The notes under the pieces: generated by a model | Told to the model about the DNA's origin: nothing | Seen by the model: the letters and a program-made list of their open reading frames with translations, nothing else | The model's database searches: none | DNA from: Paenibacillus polymyxa M1 | Lineage (GTDB): Bacteria > Bacillota > Bacilli > Paenibacillales > Paenibacillaceae | DNA: 64,000 nt | Assembly: GCF_000237325.1 (NCBI RefSeq) | Contig: NC_017542.1 | Coordinates: 3,568,501 to 3,632,500 of the forward strand | Direction: 5' to 3' | Part shown: positions 43,312 through 53,256 of the stretch, piece by piece | Numbering within the stretch: the stretch's first letter is position 1 | How the letters are laid out: each line of letters opens with the position of its first letter | Made by a program: the position numbers and the translations under genes

Positions 43312-45198
43312 TTATAGTCGAAACAAGGGGGCCTGTGCTCGGCCTGATTTTTGCCACACATATGAAGTCAGCTCAGCTGTCATTTCATAGAACATGAAAG
43401 GAGTCATGAAATAGATCCCATTAAAATGTTCCATGGCCGTATCAAGCAGCTCCTTGGCAATAGACACGCCCATAGCTCGTCCTTCCGGGCCTTCCAGCCC
43501 CGACATGCGTGCACGCACCTCATCGGATAGCTGAATGCCTGGGACTTCATTGTGCAAGTATTCTGCATTGCGGCCACTAGCCAGCGGCATAATACCGATA
43601 AAAATCGGTATCTCCAAATGCCGTGTCTGTTCTGCGATGGCTTTAATCAGCTCGGGATCGTAAACAGGCTGGGTCATAATATAATCGGCCCCGGAGGCAA
43701 TTTTCTTTTCCAACCGCTGTACGGCTTTACCCAAATGCTTAACATTTGGATTAAAAGCAGCTCCCACCACAAAATTAGCTTTCTGCTTGAGTGGCTTACC
43801 GGAAAATGCGACACCATCATTTAGTTGCTTGATCATGCGTATGATTTCAAAAGATGTCATATCATACACCGAACTGGCGCCTGGTAAATCACCGAACCGC
43901 GCTGGATCTCCAGTAACCGCCAGTACATGGTCAATACCCAGTGCGTCAAAACCCATCATGTGGGATTGCGTACCAATCAGATTACGGTCACGACATGCGA
44001 TATGAATTAATGGACGCAAGCCTGTTTCAATACTAACCAGATGCCCAAGCGCCATATTGCTCATACGAGTGACTGCAAGCGAATTGTCAGCAAGTGTAAG
44101 TGCATCGGCTCCGGCTTTCTTCAAGGCATGTGCACCTTGCATAAACCGGGTAATGTCGAGATCTCGCGGAGGGTCCAGCTCTACAATAACCGTATGCCGT
44201 TCCTTAACCAGATCCACAATGTTGGGTTCGCTGGTATGTCTGCCATTTCCTCGTCCCCCTTCATCTGCTGTCTGCTCCACCACATGAATGACTTCCGTCG
44301 AAAAGGTTTCTTTTGGAGCCAACGGGGGCGGTTGCAAATTGTTTAAAGCTTTGGAAATAGCAGCAATATGGTCTGGTGTCGTTCCGCAGCAACCACCAAT
44401 CAGCCTCGTACCGAGATCTACAAAGGACGTAGCACATTCTCCGAAATATTCAGGTGATGCACCGTATACATAGTGACCGTCCACATAATCTGCCAATCCC
44501 GCATTCGGATATACAGACAGTGGTACAGACAAGGGACCGTCCAGTTGCTCCATTACACTCATAATTCCCTGTGGACCGGAGTGACAGTTAAACCCGAGGA
44601 TATCAGCTCCTTCACTACGCAGTGTTGAAAAGGCTTGTGCCATTAAAAACCCATCTTGGGTACGACCAATTTGGTCAACCGCAAATTGACAAATTACCGG
44701 AATGTCACTGTATTTACGTACACTGTGAAGCGCAATGCGCATTTCGTCCAGTGAATAAAACGTTTCGCATAAAATGCCGTCAACCCCTTCGGACAGAAGA
44801 GCATCAATCTGCTGTTCGTAGTTTCTTGACAGCTCTAGCTTGGATATGTTGAGACGTTTGCCTCCGCATATGGAACCGACCGCACCTACTACATAATGTT
44901 CGGGTCCAGCCGCAGCCCTGGCAATCCTCACACCAGCACGATTGATTTCTTCTACCTTAGATTCCAATCCAAAGCGGGCTAATTTATAATCATTTGCAGA
45001 GAATGTATTCGTCTCCAGCAATCGTGCTCCTGCATTTAAATACTGACCATGCACGTCTGATATGACGCCAGGCGAAGTAATGTTCAGCTCTTCGTAAGAC
45101 GTATTTACTGGAAATCCTAGCTGGGACAAAAAAGTCCCCATAGCGCCGTCTCCGACAATAATTTCACGATTCAGCACAGTACGCAAATCCGGTTTCAT
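43312..45198 (-). CDS. yitJ: bifunctional homocysteine S-methyltransferase/5,10-methylene-THF reductase
   Basis: The 628-residue fusion has a zinc homocysteine methyltransferase domain (about 1-300) with GDGAMGTFLSQLG, ETNTFSANDYKL and the metal site GGCCGTT. A methylenetetrahydrofolate reductase barrel follows (about 330-615). Together they recycle homocysteine to methionine. This matches YitJ of B. subtilis in size and order. In B. subtilis an S-box controls yitJ; no SAM-I signature appears in the 156 bases upstream here. Confidence 0.93.
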   Translation of the reverse strand: MKPDLRTVLNREIIVGDGAMGTFLSQLGFPVNTSYEELNITSPGVISDVHGQYLNAGARLLETNTFSANDYKLARFGLESKVEEINRAGVRIARAAAGPEHYVVGAVGSICGGKRLNISKLELSRNYEQQIDALLSEGVDGILCETFYSLDEMRIALHSVRKYSDIPVICQFAVDQIGRTQDGFLMAQAFSTLRSEGADILGFNCHSGPQGIMSVMEQLDGPLSVPLSVYPNAGLADYVDGHYVYGASPEYFGECATSFVDLGTRLIGGCCGTTPDHIAAISKALNNLQPPPLAPKETFSTEVIHVVEQTADEGGRGNGRHTSEPNIVDLVKERHTVIVELDPPRDLDITRFMQGAHALKKAGADALTLADNSLAVTRMSNMALGHLVSIETGLRPLIHIACRDRNLIGTQSHMMGFDALGIDHVLAVTGDPARFGDLPGASSVYDMTSFEIIRMIKQLNDGVAFSGKPLKQKANFVVGAAFNPNVKHLGKAVQRLEKKIASGADYIMTQPVYDPELIKAIAEQTRHLEIPIFIGIMPLASGRNAEYLHNEVPGIQLSDEVRARMSGLEGPEGRAMGVSIAKELLDTAMEHFNGIYFMTPFMFYEMTAELTSYVWQKSGRAQAPLFRL

Positions 45199-45270
45199 GT
45201 CCTCTGCTCCACCCCGCTCTTTATTTTCATACTAATGTAACATAAAGAGACTACAAACATAAGCCAAAAA

Positions 45271-45318
45271 CAAAAAAAGCCGCCTCACGTCCCGATAATA
45301 TGATATCAGGAGTGAAGC
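45271..45318 (-). terminator. terminator after the YcdB/YcdC-type gene
   Basis: GCCTCAC near 45281 and GTGAAGC near 45312, with an inner TATC/GATA stem, form a long imperfect hairpin followed on the minus strand by TTTTTTTG. Confidence 0.7.
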
Positions 45319-45354
45319 AACTTGATGGATCATTTTCTATTTCCCACTACATTT

Positions 45355-46380
45355 TCATTGCATTTCCCCATCAGAAGAATGGAGAGAAAACTCGTAAAAA
45401 GTCCCTTTTTTATTTACTTTAGCCACAATAGAATCCGTCCCCTTTTGCTGCTTGGAGAACGTATATTGATTTCCTTGAACTTTCACTTTATAGCCAGACA
45501 CATTGATATTAAACAACAGCTGAACCTTAGGCTTGACCAGCTTCAATGCTTCGGCGGCAGTATATTTGGGACTTGCAAAAGATTTTTTGAAATCTGCGTC
45601 ATCATTCCAGTCCATCCCAGAGGTGGACACAGCCAGTACTTTGCCGGTTACCGCACCAATTTTGACTTCATTCGTCTCGCTTGCATCCTCGAACGACCAA
45701 TAAGAAAGCCCCTTTTTCTCATCCTTGTACCGTGAGACATGCTGCACTGTGATTCGCTGTCCACTCACTCGCTTAAACGTGTTCATTGCACGGTTCAGTA
45801 ACACAGGATCCACCTGCTTCAGCGCATAGTCCGCATTGACGGTAATAGCATTACCTTGATCCACATCAACATACAATGAGGAAGCTTTTTCTCCTGCCCC
45901 CCAGAATACCCAGTAATTTGAAGGCTTGTTGGACTGATAAGGGGATTTGACTCGCCAGAATGCTTCAAATTGCAAGGGGCGCTTGCTGTCAAACACTTTG
46001 GCGCTGTTTAATACTTTTGTCTTGAGTGGCGCGTTCATCGCCTTTCCCAAACTACTTATTTTATATCGTATGGTTGTAGAATCTACTCTATTTTTCTCTT
46101 TATTATATTCTGTCTGTAACGTAGCTGTTCCATCTTCCAATTCACCTTCGACAATCCAGGTTTTCCCCATATCCGTTACATCGTCAAATTGAAATGCAGT
46201 TTTTGAACCGATAAGTTCTTGTACTGCTTTTTCTAAACGGCTTACGACTGTCGGAGTTAGCGAGCCAACCTGCTTGTCCGTCGTTTCTGTGGCAGCAGAA
46301 ATAGTCGCCGCTTGAACCGGAAGCGCGGTGGCTATAAGAATGAGGATTGCAACTGCTGATACCCAACGAAATTTCCGCAC
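45355..46380 (-). CDS. secreted YcdB/YcdC-type repeat protein
   Basis: The 341-residue protein begins with a signal peptide: basic MRKFRW, hydrophobic AVAILILIATALPV, and a likely cut after VQA. The rest has two PepSY/YcdB-like segments, the second with YTAAEALKLVKPKVQLLFNI. I place it in the YcdB/YcdC repeat family with moderate trust; the role is unknown, perhaps binding at the cell envelope. The GTG at 46380, behind AAGGAGG, is the start; the frame opens earlier without a site. Confidence 0.7.
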   Translation of the reverse strand: MRKFRWVSAVAILILIATALPVQAATISAATETTDKQVGSLTPTVVSRLEKAVQELIGSKTAFQFDDVTDMGKTWIVEGELEDGTATLQTEYNKEKNRVDSTTIRYKISSLGKAMNAPLKTKVLNSAKVFDSKRPLQFEAFWRVKSPYQSNKPSNYWVFWGAGEKASSLYVDVDQGNAITVNADYALKQVDPVLLNRAMNTFKRVSGQRITVQHVSRYKDEKKGLSYWSFEDASETNEVKIGAVTGKVLAVSTSGMDWNDDADFKKSFASPKYTAAEALKLVKPKVQLLFNINVSGYKVKVQGNQYTFSKQQKGTDSIVAKVNKKGTFYEFSLHSSDGEMQ

Positions 46381-46500
46381 TATGAACGGCCTCCTTATCG
46401 TTTTCTCATTTTCTATATTATACATCGTTCAGACGTCAAAAAAAGACAGAATATCGCTCTGTTCACCATAATCCTAGTAAACAGCGGCATAAAAAGGCAA

Positions 46501-46525
46501 AAAAAGAAGACCTGCTAAGGTCTTC
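46501..46525 (-). terminator. terminator of dapF
   Basis: GAAGACCT (46506-46513) and AGGTCTTC (46518-46525) are perfect complements, with five T after the stem on the minus strand. Confidence 0.85.
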
Positions 46526-46538
46526 TTCACCCTCACTT

Positions 46539-47369
46539 CTATATACGACCTTCGAACACAATCTCAGCCGGCCCTGTCATATAAATGTGATTATCATCCT
46601 CGCTCCATTCGATATCCAGATCGCCGCCCTTTAGGCTTACCATGGCGCGGCGGTCGCTGTATCCATTTAGTACAGAAGCAACAAGCGTAGCACAGGCTCC
46701 GGTTCCACAGGCTAGCGTAGGTCCAGCTCCCCTCTCCCATACCCTCATATCTATATGCTTCCGACTTCGTACCGTGGCGAACTCAACATTTGTTTTTTTA
46801 GGGAACAATGGATGACACTCCAGCTTCGGTCCCCAGGCCTCCAGATCAAAGCTAGGCGCATCCTCAACATAAATGACACAGTGCGGATTTCCCATAGATA
46901 CAGCCGTAAAGCGAAAACCACTTCCTCCAGCTTCAATAGGCTCATCAATTACGTTAGTCAGATCGAGTGTAGTTGGAATTTTCAACCCTTCCAGAATTGG
47001 CTCCCCCATATCTACCTTCACCATTCGTACAGCTCCGTTTTCAACAGTCAGTTCAACCTGCTGCACACCTGCACCCAGCGTCTCGATCGTAATCTGTTCA
47101 CGGTTGATATGCTTACGGTCATACACATATTTGGCAGCACAACGAATAGCGTTACCGCATTGCTCGGCCTCCGAGCCGTCCGAGTTAATGATACGCATGC
47201 GAAAATCTGCTTTGTCAGACGGCAATATATATACCAATCCATCGGCGCCAATACCAAAATGTCGATCACATAGCCGAACAGCTAATTCCGAGGCGTCAGA
47301 CGGCAATTCCTGATGCCCGTACCAAACGATAAAATCATTACCCAGACCATTCATTTTAGTGAATTCCAT
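46539..47369 (-). CDS. dapF: diaminopimelate epimerase
   Basis: The 276-residue enzyme makes meso-diaminopimelate for lysine and peptidoglycan. Both catalytic cysteines are seen, in [11 protein letters not shown] and LACGTGACA, and the start is [15 protein letters not shown]. It has GGGGGGAAG upstream and its own terminator, so it is a single-gene unit. Confidence 0.97.
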   Translation of the reverse strand: MEFTKMNGLGNDFIVWYGHQELPSDASELAVRLCDRHFGIGADGLVYILPSDKADFRMRIINSDGSEAEQCGNAIRCAAKYVYDRKHINREQITIETLGAGVQQVELTVENGAVRMVKVDMGEPILEGLKIPTTLDLTNVIDEPIEAGGSGFRFTAVSMGNPHCVIYVEDAPSFDLEAWGPKLECHPLFPKKTNVEFATVRSRKHIDMRVWERGAGPTLACGTGACATLVASVLNGYSDRRAMVSLKGGDLDIEWSEDDNHIYMTGPAEIVFEGRI

Positions 47370-47478
47370 AGCTTCCCCCCGCCGTTGCTGCTGATCTCAT
47401 GCTCCTCTTGAAGCTTTGATCCCATAATATCATACAGGGCAAAAGCGGGAAAGCGATGCGATACGCATGACTCAAATT

Positions 47479-50277
47479 CTAGGCTGAAAACTTTGTACGT
47501 CCCGCTGAAAAGTGTGTATTTCCGCCGTGCCGACGGTTACGTCGACCGCCCCATACACTTCCCGCTCCCATCAGGAACGTTGGAATTCCAGCTGCGACAA
47601 TAGATAGTGCCCATTCACGTAAACCAAGGGGTACCGTTTTGAAAATAGGCTGCAGCACAGGCACATACATTACAACCAGCATCAGTACAATGGAGGACAG
47701 TACGGCAAGCACGAGATAACTATTTTGAAACGGATTACGGTGGAAAACGGAACGGGAGCTGCGGCAATCAAATACATGAATTAACTGCGCCAGCACTAAC
47801 GTAGCAAATGCAACCGACTGTGCTTTGATCAATTGCCCTGCATCATTCGGAGCAATCCGTAATGTCAGCCAAAAGGCCGCAAGTGTACATAAGCCGATCA
47901 ACAGACCGCGACTAATGATTTTCCAGCCCAGTCGACGAGCAAAAATATTTTCCTTTGCACCACGAGGCTTATGCTCCATAAGATCCTTTTCCGGCTGATC
48001 CACACCCAGAGCCATCGCCGGCAAACCGTCAGTCACCAGATTTACCCATAAAATCTGAATGGGCAGCAAAGGTAGCGGCAGCCCAGCCATCATGGCAAAG
48101 AACATCGTCAAAATTTCACCAACATTAGAGGCGAGTAAATAACGGATGAATTTACGGATATTCTCGTAAATATTTCGGCCTTCCTCAATTGCCGCTACAA
48201 TCGTTGAGAAATTATCGTCACTCAGTACAAGTGCAGCCGCTTCTTTAGTCACGTCTGTTCCTGTAATGCCCATGGCAATACCGATATCCGATGCCTTGAT
48301 CGCTGGTGCGTCATTGACGCCATCTCCGGTCATAGCTACGACATGTCCGCGTCTTTGCAGCGACTTGACGATTCTCAGCTTGTGTTCCGGCGACACCCGC
48401 GCATACACGGAGACGGTATCCACAACGTTATCCAACGCCGCATCATCCATGAGAGACAGTTGCTGTCCCGTCAACACATGTGAGCCGCGTTGGAGAATAC
48501 CCAGCTGCTGTGCAATGGCCTCCGCAGTTGTGCCATGATCACCCGTAATCATCACGGTGCGAATGCCAGCACGACGGCACTTGCCGATGGCCTCGCGAAC
48601 CTCGCGGCGTGGCGGATCAATCATGCCGGTCAGGCCGATAAAAACCAGCTGTTCTTCAGCCTCCTCAGCCGTAGAGACACGTTCATGCGAGCGGATGTCA
48701 CGGTAAGCGACACCAAGTACACGCAGCGCCTCTGATGCCATACCTTCGTTGGCTGCCAATACCTTTTGGCGCAGCGTACCCGTTAGCGGAACGACATTCC
48801 CTTCCCATAAAATGTAAGAGCACTGACCCAGTAGCACGTCCGGCGCTCCTTTGGCAAATACAATATGTCCTCCCTGGTGGCGTACGAGTACCGACATCCG
48901 CTTCCGATCCGAGTCAAAAGGGAATTCTCGCTCCCGTGTATACAGTTCATATAGGCCTTGTCGCGTGACTCCGCCTTTTGCAGCTAACGTGACCAGCGCT
49001 CCTTCTGTCGGATCACCTTTCAGCTCCCACACAGCGGAAGGCGTTGGCTCTTTGGTTTTCTTTTTCGAACGCAGCTCATCTATGTCAGCTTGAACAATTT
49101 CCGCATTGTTACAAAGTACACTGGCTTGCAGCAATCTACGCAAGGATTGTCCGTTTTTTAGGTCGGCCGGAAGATCCCTGTCCATAATATGACCGTGTGG
49201 ATCATAACCTTCCCCGGTAACTCCCCAGAAACGACCATCCAGCCAAAGCTTGGTGACTGTCATTTTATTTTGGGTCAGTGTGCCCGTTTTGTCAGAGCAA
49301 ATGACAGACGCACAGCCGAGCGTTTCAACGGAAGGCAGCTTGCGCACAATGGCCTTGCGTTTGATCATACGCTGTACACCCAAAGCGAGGGCAATGGTTA
49401 CAATTGCGGGCAATCCTTCTGGTATAGCTGCCACAGCCAAGCTCACGCCGGCCAAAAACATGTTCATAGCTGGCTGACCATGCAAAATGCCCGCTACGAC
49501 TACGAGCACGGTTAGCGCTAACGCCACGATAATCAAGATTTTTCCCAATTGCTCCAGTCTGTGCTGCAACGGTGTCTCTTGCGACTCCGTATTTTCGATC
49601 AAGTCTGCGATCTTCCCCATTTCGGTAGTCATGCCTGTGCGAATGACCACGCCTTGTGCGGTGCCTCTGGTCATCATGGTACCCATAAAACCAATGTTCT
49701 TTTGGTCCCCAAGAGGTACTTCGGCGGCATGAATAGGGCGGCAATGCTTACTCACCGGAACCGATTCACCTGTCAGGGCAGACTCCTCGACATCACAGCC
49801 GTTTGTACTCAACCACCTTACATCTGCAGGGATACGATCACCACTTTCCAGCAGCACGATATCTCCCACAACCAGCTCTCTGGCCTGAACATGTATTCGT
49901 TTACCGCCTCGCAGCACTTTGGCGGTTGGAGCAGAAAGCTGTCTTAAAGCTCGCAATGAACGTTCAGCTCTGAATTCCTGCACAAAGCCGAGAATTCCAT
50001 TTAGCACAACGATAGCAATAATGGTAATCGCGTCCAAATACTCACCGAGTAGGCCAGATATCAGGGTCGCTCCCATCAATACAAGCATCATAAAATCCTT
50101 GAACTGGTTGAGCAGCAGCAAAACTGCCGAAACACGCTTGCCCTCGCTCAGTTCATTCCATCCCGTCCTTTCTCTTCGTTCCGCAATCTGCTCCTCCGAA
50201 AGACCCTGCTTCGGGTCGACTTCCAGACTTGTTGAAAGCTGTTCATTGCTTAATTGGTGCCAGTGTGCTTGTTCCAT
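47479..50277 (-). CDS. calcium-transporting P-type ATPase (SERCA-like)
   Basis: The 932-residue pump has the P-IIA layout: the TGES actuator loop (EESALTGESVPVSKH), the phosphorylated Asp in SDKTGTLTQNK, the nucleotide domain KGAPDV, the hinge MTGDGVNDAPA and ten membrane segments. PEGLPAIV gives the Ca site of helix M4. It is the homologue of B. subtilis YloB, which lies next to yloA as here. The start at 50277 (MEQAHWHQLSN) follows GGGAGGG; the 40 extra upstream residues of the open frame look untranslated. Confidence 0.93.
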   Translation of the reverse strand: MEQAHWHQLSNEQLSTSLEVDPKQGLSEEQIAERRERTGWNELSEGKRVSAVLLLLNQFKDFMMLVLMGATLISGLLGEYLDAITIIAIVVLNGILGFVQEFRAERSLRALRQLSAPTAKVLRGGKRIHVQARELVVGDIVLLESGDRIPADVRWLSTNGCDVEESALTGESVPVSKHCRPIHAAEVPLGDQKNIGFMGTMMTRGTAQGVVIRTGMTTEMGKIADLIENTESQETPLQHRLEQLGKILIIVALALTVLVVVAGILHGQPAMNMFLAGVSLAVAAIPEGLPAIVTIALALGVQRMIKRKAIVRKLPSVETLGCASVICSDKTGTLTQNKMTVTKLWLDGRFWGVTGEGYDPHGHIMDRDLPADLKNGQSLRRLLQASVLCNNAEIVQADIDELRSKKKTKEPTPSAVWELKGDPTEGALVTLAAKGGVTRQGLYELYTREREFPFDSDRKRMSVLVRHQGGHIVFAKGAPDVLLGQCSYILWEGNVVPLTGTLRQKVLAANEGMASEALRVLGVAYRDIRSHERVSTAEEAEEQLVFIGLTGMIDPPRREVREAIGKCRRAGIRTVMITGDHGTTAEAIAQQLGILQRGSHVLTGQQLSLMDDAALDNVVDTVSVYARVSPEHKLRIVKSLQRRGHVVAMTGDGVNDAPAIKASDIGIAMGITGTDVTKEAAALVLSDDNFSTIVAAIEEGRNIYENIRKFIRYLLASNVGEILTMFFAMMAGLPLPLLPIQILWVNLVTDGLPAMALGVDQPEKDLMEHKPRGAKENIFARRLGWKIISRGLLIGLCTLAAFWLTLRIAPNDAGQLIKAQSVAFATLVLAQLIHVFDCRSSRSVFHRNPFQNSYLVLAVLSSIVLMLVVMYVPVLQPIFKTVPLGLREWALSIVAAGIPTFLMGAGSVWGGRRNRRHGGNTHFSAGRTKFSA

Positions 50278-50507
50278 TCTCCCCAATTCCCTCCCGGTCA
50301 GATAGTCCGTTTCCGTCGGTTGTGCGTAGGATGGCTGCCCGTTATTATATTTTTGTGCCACGATTGCTGATATGCTGGACAGACTTTCTTGATTCAATCT
50401 ATTCGGACAGGACTCGAAATATCACAAAGCCGCTTAAGTTTTGTCCCAAAGTTATGTATCATAGAAGGAAGGCGAAAATACATTTGCTTCAAAGGAGAAC
50501 ATACATT

Positions 50508-52256
50508 ATGGCATTGGACGGAATCGTAACCCGCGCTATCGTACACGAACTGCAAGCCATCCGGGGCGGGCGCATTAATAAAATACATCAGCCAAACGAA
50601 CGCGATATCGTGCTGAACCTGCGGGTACAAGGTGGGAGTGTAAAACTGTTGCTGTCGGCTAATCCGACATTTCCGCGTGTACATTTTACAGAACAAAGCT
50701 TTCTCAATCCGACAGAAGCTCCCATGTTTTGTATGCTTCTTCGCAAACATTGCGAAGGAGGCATTATTGAGAACATCACGCAGGTGGGCATGGAGCGCAT
50801 AATTCATATGGATATACGTCAGCGTGATGAACTGGGGGATATTTCATTTAAGCGCATTATTATTGAAGTAATGGGTAGACATAGCAACATTATTTTGCTT
50901 GACCCGGAAACAGGTGTGATGCTGGATGGCATTCATCATGTCACACCCTCTATCAGCAGCTATCGGGTCGTTATGCCAGGCTTTCAATACACAGAGCCTC
51001 CTGAACAAAACAAGCTAGATCCACTAGAAGTCGAAGAAGCAGCCTTCTTTTCCTCGTATCAAGCAGCCATTGAGGCGGAAGAAGCTCCCAAACGCTGGAT
51101 CGTGAACACTTTTACCGGACTTAGTCCCCTCATTGCTGAAGAGATACTAATCCGAGCATCTAATGAAGAAGCTTCTGGTGACAAGGATCGTCGACTGTGG
51201 AGGGCATTCAGTGACATCATGGATGACGTGCGGAATCATCATTTTCAGCCGGTATCTGGACTGAACGCACAAGATAAAGTAATATTTTCAGCCATCCCAC
51301 TGACGTTGATCCAAGGAGAACGTAAGGAATACACTACCATCAGTGAGTGTATGGAGGACTTTTTCGGCGAAAAAGCAGAAAGGGACACGGTTAAGCAAAA
51401 GGTTAGCGACCTACTGCGGTTTCTGCAAAACGAGCGGAGCAAAAACCTAAAAAAACTCGATCATCTCCATCAAGATTTGGCCGAAGCAGAAGATGCCGAT
51501 CAATTTCGGATTTACGGAGAGCTGCTGTTCGCTTCACTGCATGAGGTAAAAAAGGGTGACAAGGAAGTAACACTCACTAACTTTTATGACGAGGAACAGA
51601 GTGCGATCACCATTCCATTGGACCCGCTGCTCAACCCTTCAGATAATGCACAGCGTTATTTTAAAAAGTACAACAAATATAAAAACAGCCTGGCTGTTAT
51701 TGACGAGCAACTAGAGAAGACTCACGATGAAATTCGTTATATGGACAATCTTCTTCAGCAGCTAGCCCATGCTTCTATCAACGACATTGAGGAAATACGT
51801 GAAGAACTGGTTCAGCAGGGCTATCTTAGAGATCGGGTTAAAAAAGGAAAGAAAAAGAAGAAAAATGACCGTCCGACCTTGCACGTATATACATCATCCG
51901 AAGGCATCGAGCTACTGGTTGGCAAAAATAACTTGCAGAATGAATATGTGACCAACCGACTGGCCGGACCCAATGACACGTGGTTGCATACAAAGGATAT
52001 TCCAGGGTCACACGTCGTTATTCGTGCCGAGAAATTCGGAGACGCAACGTTGGAGGAAGCAGCTCAACTGGCTGCCTATTTCAGCCAAGCCAAGCAGTCC
52101 AGCAGCGTACCTGTAGACGCCACCTTGATTCGACATGTACGCAAACCCAGCGGAGCAAAGCCCGGCTTTGTCATCTACGATCATCAGCGTACGCTCTTTA
52201 TCACACCTGATGAGGAACTGGTCAAAAAGCTGCCGAACCGCATCAAAAACGGCTAG
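50508..52256 (+). CDS. rqcH: ribosome quality control protein RqcH (NFACT, fibronectin-binding family)
   Basis: The 582-residue protein has the NFACT-N domain with the MALDGIVTRAIVHEL start and GGRINKIHQPNERDI. HhH and long coiled-coil regions lie at about 270-420. The NFACT-R domain near 460-560 has NDTWLHTKDIPGSHVVIR (the D/W/H/R-containing motif). RqcH recruits tRNA-Ala to stalled 50S subunits and adds alanine tails. The ATG at 50508 follows AAAGGAG; upstream frame extension is not used. It diverges from the Ca pump. Confidence 0.95.
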   Translation: MALDGIVTRAIVHELQAIRGGRINKIHQPNERDIVLNLRVQGGSVKLLLSANPTFPRVHFTEQSFLNPTEAPMFCMLLRKHCEGGIIENITQVGMERIIHMDIRQRDELGDISFKRIIIEVMGRHSNIILLDPETGVMLDGIHHVTPSISSYRVVMPGFQYTEPPEQNKLDPLEVEEAAFFSSYQAAIEAEEAPKRWIVNTFTGLSPLIAEEILIRASNEEASGDKDRRLWRAFSDIMDDVRNHHFQPVSGLNAQDKVIFSAIPLTLIQGERKEYTTISECMEDFFGEKAERDTVKQKVSDLLRFLQNERSKNLKKLDHLHQDLAEAEDADQFRIYGELLFASLHEVKKGDKEVTLTNFYDEEQSAITIPLDPLLNPSDNAQRYFKKYNKYKNSLAVIDEQLEKTHDEIRYMDNLLQQLAHASINDIEEIREELVQQGYLRDRVKKGKKKKKNDRPTLHVYTSSEGIELLVGKNNLQNEYVTNRLAGPNDTWLHTKDIPGSHVVIRAEKFGDATLEEAAQLAAYFSQAKQSSSVPVDATLIRHVRKPSGAKPGFVIYDHQRTLFITPDEELVKKLPNRIKNG

Positions 52257-52284
52257 AGGTTCCACTAGCATATGGAATCCACAT

Positions 52285-52348
52285 AAAAAGCCCTTTGTCC
52301 TTTGCACGGTATACTTCTGTGTTCCATGCGGTAGGCAAGGGGCTTTTT
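52285..52348. terminator. bidirectional terminator between rqcH and the PHP gene
   Basis: AAAAAGCCCTTTGTCC (52285-52300) pairs with GGCAAGGGGCTTTTT (52334-52348) with few mismatches. T runs follow on both strands, as expected between converging genes. Confidence 0.8.
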
Positions 52349-52351
52349 CAT

Positions 52352-53221
52352 TTACTTTTGTCCAACAGCAACCTTTCTCAACTCCTCGACGACCTGACCG
52401 TCCACACTACGGCTACCCAGATCGCCGTGGAAAATCACACCTTGGCGTGCACCGTGAAAATCCGAGCCGCCCGTTGCGATAAGCCCATAATGCAGCGCCA
52501 TTGCAGTATATCGTCTCTCGGCCTCAGCATCATGATCCGAATGGCGCACCTCCAACCCTACAGGCTTCGCTGCCTCTATAATGGAGCACACCAGTTCGTC
52601 ATTTCCATACAAGCCAGGGTGGGCCACTACAGGCACTCCTCCTGCTTCACGAATCCAGCTTATAGCCTCCGCAGGCTCTACACGGGGTACAGACACGTAT
52701 CCGGGCGCACCTTCTGCCAAGTAACGATCAAACGCATCCCGCATGTCCTTCGCGTAACCTTTTTGAACCAGGGTATCTGCCATATGCGGACGTCCAATAC
52801 TTTCATCCGGCGCTAGTGGTCTGCCCATTGTAGCCACCACCTCATCTAGCGTGATTTCCACGCCCAAGCTACGCAATTGACTCAAAATCAAATCATTACG
52901 GGTATCCCGCGCCTGTCTCAGCTTTTCCAACCGTTCCAAAAACATTTTATTACGGTAATCCATAAAATAACCTAATATATGAATATCTTTGCCACCAGCA
53001 CGTGTACTGATTTCCACACCCGGCACCACGGTCATCCCAATGCGTCTTCCCTCCTCCAAGGCTTCCTCCAAACCGGCCACCGTATCATGATCTGTAATAG
53101 CCACACCGGCCAGCCCTTTTTCCTTCGCCCAGCGCACATTATCAGCAGGTGATTGCATACCGTCAGATGCTTGGGTGTGTGTATGTAGATCATATCGTTG
53201 CAAATTATTCTGTTCCTTCAT
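52352..53221 (-). CDS. PHP-domain phosphoesterase
   Basis: The 289-residue protein has PHP motifs: DLHTHTQASDGM with metal His and Asp, ITDHDTV, GVEISTR, VVAHPG and the end GSDFHG. Relatives include RNase AM/TrpH-like 3',5'-nucleotide phosphatases, which release 5' nucleotides, and this protein has the matching short plan. The ATG at 53221 lies behind GAGGAGGAG. Substrate cannot be read from sequence. Confidence 0.85.
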   Translation of the reverse strand: MKEQNNLQRYDLHTHTQASDGMQSPADNVRWAKEKGLAGVAITDHDTVAGLEEALEEGRRIGMTVVPGVEISTRAGGKDIHILGYFMDYRNKMFLERLEKLRQARDTRNDLILSQLRSLGVEITLDEVVATMGRPLAPDESIGRPHMADTLVQKGYAKDMRDAFDRYLAEGAPGYVSVPRVEPAEAISWIREAGGVPVVAHPGLYGNDELVCSIIEAAKPVGLEVRHSDHDAEAERRYTAMALHYGLIATGGSDFHGARQGVIFHGDLGSRSVDGQVVEELRKVAVGQK

Positions 53222-53256
53222 GTAGATTCTCCTCCTCTTCATCTCTAAAGCTTGTC

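Noticed and set aside
45199..45354. S-box (SAM-I) riboswitch ahead of yitJ
   Set aside because: The short space holds the upstream gene's terminator and no SAM-I core motif was found.
50229..50507. N-terminal extension of RqcH
   Set aside because: The extension overlaps the divergent pump start, and AAAGGAG precedes the ATG at 50508 where the family begins.
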